Shown: positions 11,029 through 23,900 of the stretch, in pieces
Position numbering within the stretch: position 1 is the first letter of the stretch
Layout of the letters: every line of letters begins with the position of its first letter
DNA from: Fistulifera solaris
Taxonomy: Eukaryota; Bacillariophyta; Bacillariophyceae; Naviculales; Stauroneidaceae
Length of the DNA: 64,000 nucleotides
Assembly: GCA_030295235.1 (NCBI GenBank)
Contig: AP026129.1
Coordinates: 558,001-622,000 of the forward strand
Direction: 5' to 3'
Translations under genes and position numbers: made by a program
The notes under the pieces: model-generated
What the model saw: only the letters and a program-made list of their open reading frames with translations
The model's database searches: none
Told to the model about the DNA's origin: nothing

Positions 11029-13100
11029 CACCGAAAACGACCTTTCGACTTGGTTCGTAAAACAGTGACGAATGAATTCCATGGTAATTATATTCATACA
11101 CCTTTCCACGCACTAGGAACGGAACACACTTTCCTTGTATCGTGTCCAAAGCGTGCAATCATGCCCGTTAATATGCTGGAAGGACAAACAGAAAGAGCAG
11201 TCCCAGTGATAGAACACCTGTTTCGGAATCGATTCAAAAAGATTTGTTTAGCAGGAGAGTTCGAAGTTGGAGCGTGAAGTGTTAGGTGGTCGAACCGACA
11301 CGTAACAGGAAAGTTTCGTAGCTTCAGTATGGACAGAGAGATGAGGTTGCGGGGAAAGATTGTTCTCACATCCTTCCCCGAATCATTCGATTGGTCAGTA
11401 ACAACAACGAAACGTAATGAAATATTTGTGGTCCGTTCTACTCGGAATCAAGAGCAACGCAGAAACAGATTAACCTTATTGATCTCTGAGCAGAGCCTAT
11501 GAAAGACATGATGGTTTGAAGCATCCCACCGAAGACGGCAAATGCCGATGGAACTTTCAAGTACATTAGTCAGAAAGAATATTTTTCGCTTGCGATCAGC
11601 TGAATCGAGTCTTAAAGCAGCGGCGATACGGCTTTCGCGGTAAGAGGACTGTAATTGCAGTCATTGCAACCGTACCTGTGACATTGTTGAACAAGAAGAC
11701 GAAGTGTTGTTGCGTTGTGTTGATAAAGCAATAGAAACTGAATGAATACGAGCAATAATCGTGCGGCCACCTATCCATACGTCCTTCAACGAAAGCTCTC
11801 GGAGAGCCCTTTCTCTTCTGATATGTATACACTTAATGTTCTATTCCGATTGGATGCTGACCTGGCCAAGTGCCATTTATCGGTCCGAAAGCGGCAAAGA
11901 CAACGCGAGACAAGGTGCAGTAGAGATCTACGGGCCAAATAAAGCTTCTTAGTTGTTCACAATAGGCCTGCTCGGGACTTTTACAACGTGTTGGGTGGCA
12001 CATTGCACGCATTGGTTGACATTCCATTTCGACGTCTGCACTTTTCCTCTTTCTCTATACAGTAGGACCTGCTCTTGCCCATTTTGTACTTCAAGGAATA
12101 ATCTGAAGGCTCCTTTGGAAGAGAGTAAACTGAATGCTGAAGCACAAAATGCAACACAACAAGAGGCGGAGAAACTAGAGCAAACAACAATTCGCACGAC
12201 CACGAAACCTCTGGAGCACACTGAATTGGACTGTATCAGACGGAGAAGCTTCTCCCGACGTCCGTCACCCTTACCCACCGTGCGCATCCATCAGTTGCAT
12301 TAATAATTATTTTAGTTTATTTAGTTTTGAAATGAATAAGTGTTAGCATGATGTAGGTGTTGTGGTATACATTTTTCATTGTGCTGGGACATATGGGGGA
12401 CCCTTGCGAGTGCCCGTAACCGCTATCCTATTTCTAGGATAACTCATAAGCACCGCAAGAGCTCCGAAGACGTTAAGCAGATGTCAACAAGCGATCACAA
12501 ACGCCCATGTATCCGGTTGGGAGCGGAAAGGCGAATGTGGCTTTCATAAGCTGCTCAGCGGGTGAACCCCAAACCCCGCTCAACCGTTACCATTGCTTCA
12601 CCAATCACCGGCGCACGCAGTTCTTCGGCACGCCTCATGGATCCCACAACTCAGGTGAAGAACTTTTCCCAGCACAATGCTCCAACTGCGTGTTTTCCGG
12701 TAAGGCAGGAAAGCCTCGCAAACAGGCAAGCGAATCGTCGAGACGACACGAGGTTGCCGTTTCGCGAGACGACTCCTCCTTCCTCGGGACATACGCACCA
12801 CAACCCTTCATGCGCTCCCACTGAGTATTCAACCATACGGTCCCAAGCTGTGATCGCAGGCCACAGCTTTGGCAACAACTGAATACGGGGAGGACATCAA
12901 ACCTCTCTCAGTCGCCTTTGAGAGGAGATGTGAGAAGAAGAAGAACGCAGCGAAAAAAGAGAGAAAGATGTTTGACGATGCTTCTCCCACTTGTATCGTA
13001 AAATCAAAATCAGTTTGTGTTCACAAACTTAATTTAAAATCATTTAGAGGGATCTCTCTAAGTATTTCTGTCTCGAGCAACGGTTTTCTCCATGTATCGG
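11029..13100. other. Gene-poor stretch before the retroelement
   Basis: Many short overlapping frames occur on both strands without recognisable domains. A frame at about 12631-12882 is rich in Ser, Thr and Pro and could be a small protein, but nothing supports it beyond being open. A 5S-rRNA-like segment at 12408-12545 is described separately. Confidence 0.4.
12408..12545 (+). ncRNA. 5S-rRNA-like sequence, possibly a diverged or dead copy
   Basis: The segment shows, in the right order and roughly the right spacing, pieces resembling 5S rRNA: AAGCACCG, then GAGCTCCGAAG followed by GTTAAGCAG (compare the usual CTCCGAAGTTAAGCAG, which includes internal promoter box A), then CCGGTTGGGAGCGG near the position of box C, and a final GGCTTT. 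There are insertions relative to a standard 5S, and the terminal helix is not obvious. It could be a 5S pseudogene, a 5S-derived repeat, or a chance match. Confidence 0.3.
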
Positions 13101-13551
13101 TGTCACGGAAATGCGGATAGCGGGCAGACTACTAGGGACTCAGCCAATATGGCCGCACGACCTAATGCGAATTCCGATCCCCAAATCGGAAGCATCCGAA
13201 TGTAACCTCTTGGGCGAGGCCCAAGGGTCTTTGCACGATTTGGGTTGATCGTGAAGGCGTGAAAGGTTTGCAAGCAACGCGATACAAGAATGTTAGAGCC
13301 ACATACGTGAGCTCAGAATTTCAAGATAAAACAAGACCTAGTCCGATGGCAGTGACATTCTCGGCGGAACCATCACCCAGTGAGATTCCACCTTGTTCAT
13401 TTGTCGGATTTGTAAAGGCTTCATAATATTGTTGTTTGGAAAACTTTGACTGTTTATCGTCTTAGCTCTACCAGATACTTCCTCTTCTGTTGTTGCGAAA
13501 CGTAGCGACTTGGTTGACAGAATTTCTGTTTCTGTCCGTCGATACGTGAGA
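13101..13551 (+). repeat. 5' LTR of the copia element
   Basis: 451 bp starting TGTCACGGAAATG and ending CGTGAGA. By eye it is identical to 19767-20217. The preceding five bases ATCGG match those after the 3' LTR. Confidence 0.95.
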
Positions 13552-13570
13552 GGTTACGAGCCCAGATTCA
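13552..13570 (+). promoter_or_regulatory. Putative primer-binding site of the copia element
   Basis: GGTTACGAGCCCAG directly follows the 5' LTR. It resembles the primer-binding site of Drosophila copia, which pairs with the anticodon half of initiator tRNA-Met rather than with a tRNA 3' end. The pairing here would have one mismatch to a canonical initiator tRNA anticodon stem-loop. Confidence 0.5.
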
Positions 13571-16500
13571 CACTATCTGGTACAGTCTTTGCAGTTGTTT
13601 GATACACGTGCCCTACTTACTCCTCTTTTGTCGCTCTTTCGTTATTCGCGATATGTCTTCCGATAGCGAAACTGATGACAGGAAACCTCCTCCGGTGACC
13701 GCCGGTACTCGCCCTCGCAGTTTCACCAAGCTTAAAAGTCGAAAGGATGTTCAGGCCACTTTTTCCGAGCCCGTTCTCGCGCCAAAGTTCGGCCTTGTTC
13801 AAGGTTCTATCCCAGCTATTGGTGGTCCTCCGGATGCAAACTTTACTCGCGAGTGTTAACCTTGTGCCTGCGACGCCCCTACTGCTTCCCGAGATCCGAA
13901 TCCTTATCGCTGAGAAAAGTTTTAAGGATCGCATCGCCGGTCACGACCCCAAGTTCAGTCCTACTGCGAATGACTACCGCCTTGTTGAGCTCGCTGGATG
14001 AAGCGTTCAACCATTGTATTACGCATGGTCTCGATATCGCCGTTCTACATGAATGATCCTGCTGATCTCAGTCGTGTCATCGATCTCTTCGTGTACCATG
14101 GCAAGTTCACTTTCGACGGTCGCCAAGCATCTCAAGACATGATCAAGTCCGGTGTCTTTGATCAGTACATGATCAACTCGCTAAGCGATTCGGCTGCTTT
14201 TCTGCTCAACTCGTTGGAGCTCCTTCCAGCGCACGATTCGTACTTCCTTGAGTTCCGGCCATGCCAGCGCTTTGGCCCTTTGGTTTGGATGAAAATCACC
14301 GAAGAAGTTCTTCCCAACGCATTTCGGCCGTTGTCTCAGAGCTCGGAGAAGAGTTCACCAAGCGCACGTTGGTTGAAACTCCCGGTGAGAATGTTGCTGC
14401 TTGGGCGAATGCGCAGATGGAGACTTTGCAGGAGTTGGAAGCTAATGACCAGCTCCCTCAGCGACCACTTGATTATTTTGCAGCAGCAGCTGTGCAAATG
14501 TTCGGTCGGCGTTCGTGTTCACTGGCACACGGTTAGCATCTCTCTCCGACTTTGTGCGTCTCTCTGCCGGAAAGTCGAAGGAAGTTGCTGAAAGGATGAG
14601 CGGTTATACAAACTATCGCCGCATTCTCCATGAAGCTAAAGATTTCTACAGCACCCTTAAGGACGATTGGGGACCGGCTAAAGGAGTTGCTACTGATGTT
14701 AGTGCTAATACTGCGGCTATCAAGAGTCTCAAAGCCGAAGTTCAAGACCCTCAAGTCGAAATTCGAGTCGAACGGCACTAAAACTGCCTCCCTCGAAGAC
14801 CAAGGACAAGAAGGCGAACAAAGACAAGGCTGCTCCGAAGGCTGGCGGTGGTGATGGCGACAAGAAAAGCGGTGGTTCGACCGAAACTCGTTGGACTCGC
14901 ATCGCCGAAGGACGGGCGAGCCCACCACCATGACCAAGTACGGCAAGACTTTCTATTATTGGCGCCCAAGTGCAAGCGTTGGAACCAGACTCATGGAACC
15001 GACGAGCACAAGAGCAAAGAAGAGAAGCCCGCTGATGTTAAGCCCGCCGCTCCTGCCGCTAATGTTGCTCAAGCTTGGACGGCACCCTTGCAGTTCTGTT
15101 GGGGTTCCGACAGCGATTCGAATAGGAAATCGGCAGGGAAGGTGAACCTTCGATCGAGGTCCCTTCCTGAGCCTTTTGTCCATATTTATCGGTCGTTTAT
15201 TGTTGGAGCTTTTGCCGAAGCATTTTATTCTTTGCTGGTTGATTGTGGAGTGCTTTTCTTGGTGGCGTCATTTCCGTGTTGCTGCGACCATCTCGAAGTG
15301 GTTGCGTGCCCAAAGTGCCGCTTCTCATCGTCGCTCTCTTGGTCTTCGGCCGCGATTCACGCCTTTGCCCGAGCGTCTCATCTCTCTCCGTGTCGTTTCA
15401 TGGTGCTTTCTTCGATCATGACGAGCATGTGGCGAGTGACGCTACGCTTCGGCCAGCCCCCCGGTGTTGTTTATGGAGTCAACTTGGTGCCCGCCTGGCA
15501 TGGCTGCTACCAGTTTCATCCAAGTGATCGCAGCCGACGTTTGCGCCGACCTCCTGATCCTTCTTCATCTTCAAACGATTCGTCTTGTCAGCATGGTGAG
15601 GATGGTGTTTTTCGGGCGTCGCAAGCAAAATCGTTTTGTCGGAAACTGCGAGAGGAGCAAACGTCGTCGAAGACTTCGGGCGATTCCTCGTTGGGCCTTG
15701 GAGCTTCCGGATATGATTGACAGCAATGGCCATTTGTGTACCGAGTCTTTAGATTTATCGTGTCCGCCGAACGGGCATCCTAAGCCTTGGAACCTACTGG
15801 ACGACTCTCTTCTGTTTTGCTATCCCACTGGGCATTTCTTTCCAGAGGGAGCTGCTAGTGAAAGTGAGACGATGTTGCTTCGAGAGGGAGATAATAGTGT
15901 AGACAACTCTAAAGCCTACTTTGCACCGTGCGAAGCTGCCCCCGTCTATTTATGCCCTCCCTGCTTTGCATCAAGTGCATGTCGCTGGAAAGCCTACCAT
16001 GGCGGATCTGTTTCCGGTTATTTGGGATACTGGAGCCACAGTTGCTGTTACTTTCGACCGTGCTGACTTCACGTCCTACACTCCGACTACTGGCGATAAA
16101 GTTTTGTCTGGCTTTGCTGCAGGTTCTTCGATTGCCGGCACGGGCACTCTTGAGTGGACTGTTACTCTGTCCAACGGCAAGGGCTTTACTTTTCGGATCC
16201 CTGGGCTACATGTGCCCGATGCCAATGTCCGACTCTTCAGCCCACAGTCCTACTGTCAATTGGTGAAGGCGCAACGTAACGACGAACCGCGTTTTTCAGG
16301 CTTACTCGAGCCTCATTCATGTCGATCTGTTGGACGGCCACTTTCTTGATATTGTTTACTCTCCGGAAAACAACTTGCCTACTCTGGAGATGTTCCGAAA
16401 ACAATCTGTTGCTCTCAATGCTGCAAAGATTCGAAACTGTGTGACCGCTGGCTGAGAATCAAAACTTGAGTGAAGCACAGAAATTTCTTCTTCGCTTACA

Positions 16501-19500
16501 TTTCCGATTTGTTCACCGAAGCATGAAAAATATTCAAGCCTTGCTCAAAACCGGCGCTCTCGGAAATTCTGCTGAAGTCAAAGCGGCGGCGCGTTGTGAT
16601 ATTCCCAAGCGCTGCTTGCATGTATGGAAAAGGAAAGCGCAAGTCGACTGGAGCAAAATTGACCGTCGATCGCCAATCCAAAGTTCTCTCGAAGGATATT
16701 TTAATTCCGGGCCAGAAGGTTTCAATGGATCACTTCTCTGTTTCAACGAGGGGACGTCTCTACTCTGGTTTCGGGTGGTACCAAAGATGATGAGAAGTTC
16801 AAAGGCGGTGTGATTTTTGTCGATCATGCAAGTGGATTCGTGTACGTCGCTCACGTTTTGAATTTTACTGCTGGCGAGGGCTTTGGCGCCAAGTTGGAGT
16901 TCGAAAGTGCAATGGCTAATCACGGCATCACGGTGGTCCAATATCATACCGACAATGGCACGCTTACGGCGCAGGAGTTCACAAAGCAAATTGATACGAA
17001 CTACCAGTCGATGACTCTCAGTGGACCTGGTGCTCACCACCAAAATGCTGTTGCTGAGCGCGATCGGAAGTATTATATCTCTTGCACGCACCACGATGCT
17101 ACATGCTAAACTGCGTTGGCCGAAAGCGATTTCTTCGGATTTGTGGCCTCAGGCGATCGATTATGTCGTTCAAAATTTCAACTACGGACCCGGCGAAAAT
17201 AATTCATCTCCGGCTGATATGATCTTCAGAACAACGACCGATCGAAAAGTGTTTGCTGATATGCATGTATGGGGATCACCCGCGTATATTTTGAACCCTC
17301 AATTGCAAGATGGGCACAAGATTCCAAAATTTGAACCTCGCTCGAGACGCCGGGCGTTTTCTTGGGTTTGTCAAAGCGGCATGCATCGAATGTTCCTGTC
17401 GTTCTGAACCTAGAAACAAACCGGATTTCCGCGCAGTTCCATGTTGTTGTTGATGATTGGTTTGCCACTGTTTCAATGTCGCTAATGAGGATGATTCTGT
17501 CGATCCGGAGACTTGGGCCGACATCTTCGCATCATCTCGCTTTCAGGTATTTTTCGATGAGGATGATCCGATCGACTTGGATGATGAATGGTTGAGTCAA
17601 GATGAGTTGCATGTTCGAATTCAAGAGCGATCTCGCAAAATTCGAAGCGCCCAAGACACTGCTAGCCCTCCAGTTGATTTCGACAAAGTGCACCAGCGAT
17701 TACGAACCGATGCCGAGCCTACAACTGAAAAGAGTTCAAACGAGCCTACATTGCAGAGGGAGCCAGAACAAAAGACAGTTACTACTCCTGTTAAATTATC
17801 TGAGCCTATTTCAAAGCCGGTTGAGCCGATTCCTGCTCCAAAGGTTGCTGTGGATGCCAAGCCTCCATCAAGTTCGCCGCGGAAGAAGACACCAGCTGTT
17901 CCTGCCGAACCTCGCCGATCCACTCGCGAGAGACGTGCTCCAAAGAGATTCAATGAATTTATTACAAACGTTGCTTCGGTTGTTCTTGCGCCGATTCCTC
18001 GCGAAACTTTTCTCTTTTATTGCGTCGATTCATTCCGGCCTTGTTGCTTGTTGGGATTCGGAGATCGGCGAGTTTGATTTGCGCGACCCTGTTGCTTTCG
18101 CCGCTATGCAGCGTGCAAAGAAGCCAAAGAAAGGTTCCGATCCCGACTATCCAATGTATCATCAAGCAATGTCGTCTGCCGAATATCGAGAATGGCAAGA
18201 GGCGATGGTGAAAGAAATTCGAATGTTGGAGATGATGGGGACGTGGAAGAAAATTCCGCGAGCTTCAGTACCTGCGAATAAGCGCGTGATAAAATCCACT
18301 TGGGCGTTTTCGGCTTAAACGTTCACCGGATGGGACACCCACGAAGTACAAGGCGAGATTTTGCGTTCGTGGGCGACATGGAGATAAAAGGAGTAGACTA
18401 CTTCGAGTCCTACTCTCCTGTCGTACAGTGGTCCACAGTTCAGTTGCTGTTGATTATGTCCATCGTCCACGGAATGCATACCCGCCAAGTTGATTATGTC
18501 AATGCGTTCGCTCAAGCTCCTTTGCCACCTACTGAAGAGTGCTACATCGAGATGCCTCAAGGATTTCACGACGATGGCGAAGATACTGTTTTGATGCTCC
18601 AAAAGACGCTTTACGGCAAGTCCGACAGTCCTCTCCGATTCTTCAACTTGTTGAAGGACACTTTGGAGAAGCATGGTTTCAAACAGTTGGTCGACATCGA
18701 TGCTTGCCTGTTCGTGCACGAAAATTATTTGTTTGACTTATGTCGATGATTGCCTTTGGTTCAGTCTCGATGAAAAGTGCATGGATGACATGATTGACAC
18801 TATTGACAAGGTTTTAACTTTAACTGTGGAGTCGAAAGATGTTTCCAGCGTTCTTGGGAATTCAGTTTACCCGTCGTGGAGATACTATCGAGTTGACCCA
18901 GAAAGGTCTCATTAAACGCTGTCATCGAAGCCACCGACATGGCTGATTGTAATTCTTGCGACACGCCTGCTGAAAACAAGCCATTGGGAAAAGATTTGGC
19001 TGGTGCTGCGTTTGCCGAAGTCTTGGAATTATGCTTCGGTTGTCGGAATGTTGCTCTACTTGTCGTCAAACTCTCGACCGGATATTGCATTTGCTGTCCA
19101 CCAGTGCGCTCGTTTCACTCATTCGCCAAGGCAAAGTCATGCTAAAGCGATCAAGAGAATAGTGCGTTATTTAAAAGGAACAGCCGATCGTGGTTTGGTG
19201 ATGCGTCCGACGAAAGAGTTGAAAATTGATTGTTTTGTTGATGCCGACTTTGCCGGATTGTGGGGTGCTGAAGATCCTGAAGATCCGATAAGTGTGAAGT
19301 CGCGTACTGGTTATATTTTGACGCTCGGCAATTGCCCCCTACTTTGGGTATCGAAGCTACAGTCTGAAATCTCTCTAAGTACAATGGAGAGTGAATATGT
19401 CGCATTGAGTACCGCCATGCGCGATGTTTTGCCGATGCGAAGACTTGTTACTGCTGTTGCTAAGGCTATTACTGGAGAAGACCAAGTCGAGAGCATTGCC

Positions 19501-19766
19501 CATTCGGATGTATTTGAAGACAACAATGGAGCGCTCACTCTTGCTACGATTCCGCGGATGACCCCTCGCTCGAAGCACTACGGCACGAAGTATCATTTCT
19601 TCCGACAACATGTTCAAAGTGGTGAATTGAAAATCAACAAGATTGACACTAAAGAACAGCTTCGCGGATATCATGACGAAAGGATTGCCTAGGGAAACAT
19701 TTACCTATCTTCGGAGACAAGTTAATGGGTTGGGTTGAAAGTGGTCCCTCTTCGTCTGAGAGGGAG

Positions 19767-20217
19767 TGTCACGGAAATGCGGATAGCGGGCAGACTACTA
19801 GGGACTCAGCCAATATGGCCGCACGACCTAATGCGAATTCCGATCCCCAAATCGGAAGCATCCGAATGTAACCTCTTGGGCGAGGCCCAAGGGTCTTTGC
19901 ACGATTTGGGTTGATCGTGAAGGCGTGAAAGGTTTGCAAGCAACGCGATACAAGAATGTTAGAGCCACATACGTGAGCTCAGAATTTCAAGATAAAACAA
20001 GACCTAGTCCGATGGCAGTGACATTCTCGGCGGAACCATCACCCAGTGAGATTCCACCTTGTTCATTTGTCGGATTTGTAAAGGCTTCATAATATTGTTG
20101 TTTGGAAAACTTTGACTGTTTATCGTCTTAGCTCTACCAGATACTTCCTCTTCTGTTGTTGCGAAACGTAGCGACTTGGTTGACAGAATTTCTGTTTCTG
20201 TCCGTCGATACGTGAGA
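19767..20217 (+). repeat. 3' LTR of the copia element
   Basis: 451 bp, by eye identical to the 5' LTR. A purine-rich tract (GAGAGGGAG) sits immediately upstream, as expected for plus-strand priming. Confidence 0.95.
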
Positions 20218-20222
20218 ATCGG

Positions 20223-20929
20223 TTGGGATCCCACGTTCCACGAATGAATGTCGCGATATACGCCTCCTGATATTTTCCAATATTGATGAACGCAGCCGCG
20301 AGCCCGGCCTGCTCGTATCTTTGAAATTCAATTTTAACAAGGGGAAAAGAATGGAGGTCAAGTCCATTGGGGGCACTTTTGTCTTTTGTTTGCCCTCGGC
20401 GATGATGATGGATGATGTTGAAATTTCTACCGCGGTCTGTAACTGCTCTCGGCTATCGGGGACTCCACACACCCCAGACGAAAGACTATTGAAACAACGA
20501 ACTTTTGCTCCAAACACTCGTTTACAGAATTATGACGATTTCCTACGATTACTTTCGCTTTCCTCTTTTTTTCACTGGTCTCCGATCTGATCTTGATCTG
20601 ATCATGATCCCGATCTTGCCAAGTCCATTTCTCCAATAACAACTTTAGGATAAAATAGCCCTTTCTGCCAATCCACCAGATTCTCCATTATTGCATGTTC
20701 CTTAGCAACTAGCAACAGTCATCGTCCATAATTGCATACTGGATTCTTCCGTGATCCCAAATCCCCAAACATATAGTTCAAACACTTCCGAGACTCCTTT
20801 CACGAGTAGAATGCTTTCCCAATAAACTAGGGCGGTCATTTCGAACCATTCCGACATCCGATGACGTGTCAACTCATGACTGAATAAATCTTTCAGTCCG
20901 ACACTCAACCTCGACCTCGCTCTTTGACA
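20223..20929 (-). repeat. Probable 3' LTR region of the second element
   Basis: The stretch follows the element's purine tract and begins TGTCAAAGAGCGAGG on the minus strand. It carries no coding capacity and adjoins the insertion site of the first element. The far end of the LTR cannot be fixed because no second copy is in view. Confidence 0.4.
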
Positions 20930-23900
20930 TCCTCCCTGTCGGCTGCTAAGATTAACTGCGTCATGAGTCCTTCTCTAACAACAGGCACCAAAAGATCATG
21001 GATTTTCTCTGTCACATTCTTGGTTTCCAGATCTGCAATATTCCTTTCCGATCGAATAAACTTCACAACCAGCCTGGCTTCTTCCTTCTCCGTTGCAGCC
21101 ATCATCTCCCTTATAAAATGCATTCGAATATCAATGTGTTTCGTCCTATTCCCCACAACTTGGTTTTTCCATCAAGAAGATTGCGCCCGTGTTATCTTCA
21201 AACAAGGTAGCCGGTCGAATCTTCACCTTCGGAAACAATTCTTCGAATAACATCTGCAAAAACTTGATGTCCGTCGCACACGTAGATGCCGCATAATATT
21301 CGCCTCCGTACTTGACAGTGTCACCGCCGGTTGCAACTTGCTTGAAAAGCCACACAAACAACCTCCAATGGTAACAAAGTAGCCAGTAACACTTTTCCGC
21401 GTCTCCTTGTTCGTAGCAAAGTTTGAATCCACCCATGCGTAAACCTTCAAATTAACAGGCTCGCGCAACTTCAAATGAACGTCCGTACTCTCGAGATAGC
21501 CGACCAATCTCTTCATCGCTCTCCAATGTTCTTCACCTGGCGAATCCATAAACATTGCAAGCTCCCCTAACTGCATTTCCACATTCCGGAGCTACTTTCC
21601 GCACCAGCCACATGAGACGTCCGAGAAACTTCCGATACTGATCCTTATTAACTGGATCGCCTTCGTTCTTCACAAGCGATTCCCCTGGATAGCCCGGTGT
21701 CTTCTCAGCTTTCAACGGTCCAATCAGCTCCTTCCAATCCTTTACTATCTCGTCTTTGTACTCATCCATTCGCACTTCGTAGAACTCTCCTGCTTCATCC
21801 GATTTTCTCTCGTACCAAACTCCCAAGTGTTTCTGAATCGGGCCCATTTCGGTAATGTTGAAGCGCTTCTTGATCTCTCTCTTGAACCAATTGATTTCTT
21901 CTTGGGGACCGGCAAGGATACAATCATCGACATACACCACAATGATTAATACTGTCTCGCCGTTCACCACTTTAAACCAGACACACGGATCCGCAGCACT
22001 CTGAATAAGCCCCAGCTTCCTCAATTGGGCACAGTAGAGCATGAAGTACTCTCGTGGACTCTGGACCAAACCGTACATCGCCCTCTCCAATAGGATGATG
22101 TAGTCAATTAACTCTTCATGCGTGATGTACCCAAACTCATATAGCCCAAAGGGCCATTCAAGATACACCTCCTCTCTCAACTTCGCTTCTAGAAACGCAG
22201 CCTCAACGTCAATAACTTCAGTGACCCACATCTTCTTCCACATGTAAAGTACCACTGCCAAAACCATTCGAACCGACATGTCCGATGCAACAGGTGAATG
22301 CGAAAGAGTGAAGTCCACACCAGGGATTTGAACAAACCCCCGCGCACAAGTCCGAGCTTTGAAACGAATTCCCGTTGCCTCTTTCTTCTTTTGAAAATCC
22401 ACTTCGGCGTAACAGGCTTCCGTCCTCTCTCCTTCATCTGCTTTCTAGGAACCATCTTCCAAGCATCTCTTTTAATGAAATTTTCAATCTCCTTCTTCAT
22501 TGCCTCTTTCCACTTGTCTGCATCCCGGACCAACCAAGGCTTCCTTGTAAGTTTTCGGCGCACCAGGATCCGACGCCAACTCCGTATTCAAAACGTAGTG
22601 AAAATAACCTTCCGACACATCGATTGTATTGATCTCTCCTTTGGCGTTCATTGTTGGGTTATATGAAGTGTCCAGCCTTGCCATTTCTCTATTCAGTCTT
22701 TTCATCGTCGATTGCGTCTCTTTCCGTTGATTCGGTGCTGGAGTATTGTCCGCCGTAGCCTCGGGTACCAGAGCTTCCGTAGGACCTTCCACAGCCACTT
22801 CGACAACTTCCTCTGCCGCTTTCTCTTCCACAACTTTCCTCCCTGCTCCAGCATCGACATCTTCGAGCATCACCGGTTTGATTGCGACTTCCTCCCCAAT
22901 TTGGTCATCCTTTAAGTCGACTTCCATTCCAGCTGCAAACATCCTTAACTCTGATGCAACTGAAGCACTCGATCCATGCCAGTCTGCCCAAGTGACGTCA
23001 CGTGAGAGAATGACAATATTTTCATCCGGCTTGTAAACACGATACGTATCGCCCGCATGCGAATCCGCGTACCCAACCATCACGCATTTCACTGACTTCT
23101 TCTCCAACTTGGGCTGTTTGTTTCAGAAAGTCACATATCCGATCCGCCCCCACTGAACCAAGTGTTTCAGTATCTTAGGATGCTCGCCGTACCACGCATA
23201 ATCAGGGCTCGATTCCACATTCCGATTCGGGACAGCGTTATCCAACTTCGTTGCCGTGTGAACAGCCTCGGGCCATAACTTTCCTTGATGCTCATCCGAC
23301 AACTTCGCCGCCAACATCATCGCGAAGGGCCTTATCGCTGAATTGTCGTGAACTTCCTCTCAACAACACCGTTCATCTGCGGAGTATGCGGGGCAGTAAA
23401 CTCCATAGTTATGCCCCTCGCCTCACAGATCTCCTTGAATGTTCCGTTCTCGCCTGCATTATCACACCGAATGTACTTTACGATTACGTTCGGATCTCCT
23501 TTCAAGCGATCAAGAAATAGCGTCATGACTTTGCCAATCATCGACTTCTTTGTAACGAAGTAACTCCAAGCTTTGGCGCGTGTAATCATCCACCAATAAG
23601 ATCCAGTAGCAACTCTGTCCCAACGATTTCTTGTAGGGCCCACTCGTGTCCACGTGAGAATCGTTCTCCTTTCGCCGTTGCTTTGATAGCCGCCGACTTG
23701 CACACCGCCTTTGCTTTCGCCTTCGCATACGCCAAGACGCCCTCGCATGTCTCCTTGGTTCCAGTTAACTCGATTCCCAACTGTTTCATGAGACTCTTCA
23801 AAGGAATGTCGCTATGCGTGTCCGTACATATCGTGCGCAGCATTTATGTCCATCTTCACTTTGGTCTCCACCGCATGGACATCTGACTTAACAACGCTAG

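Larger units (their letters stand above)
13101..20217 (+). mobile_element. Ty1/copia LTR retrotransposon, complete in outline but with broken reading frames
   Basis: A 7.1-kb element bounded by identical 451-bp LTRs, with a 5-bp target duplication ATCGG at 13096-13100 and 20218-20222. Parts in order are: primer-binding region right after the 5' LTR, gag-like region from about 13653, aspartic protease (DTGA, near 16030), integrase (about 16690-17130), reverse transcriptase (about 18230-18780, with YVDDC), RNase H (about 19060-19690), and a purine tract just before the 3' LTR. Protease-integrase-RT-RNase H is the copia order. Identical LTRs mean a very recent insertion. The coding region is broken, with roughly a dozen interruptions. 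It lies beside a second copia-type element on the other strand. Confidence 0.95.
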
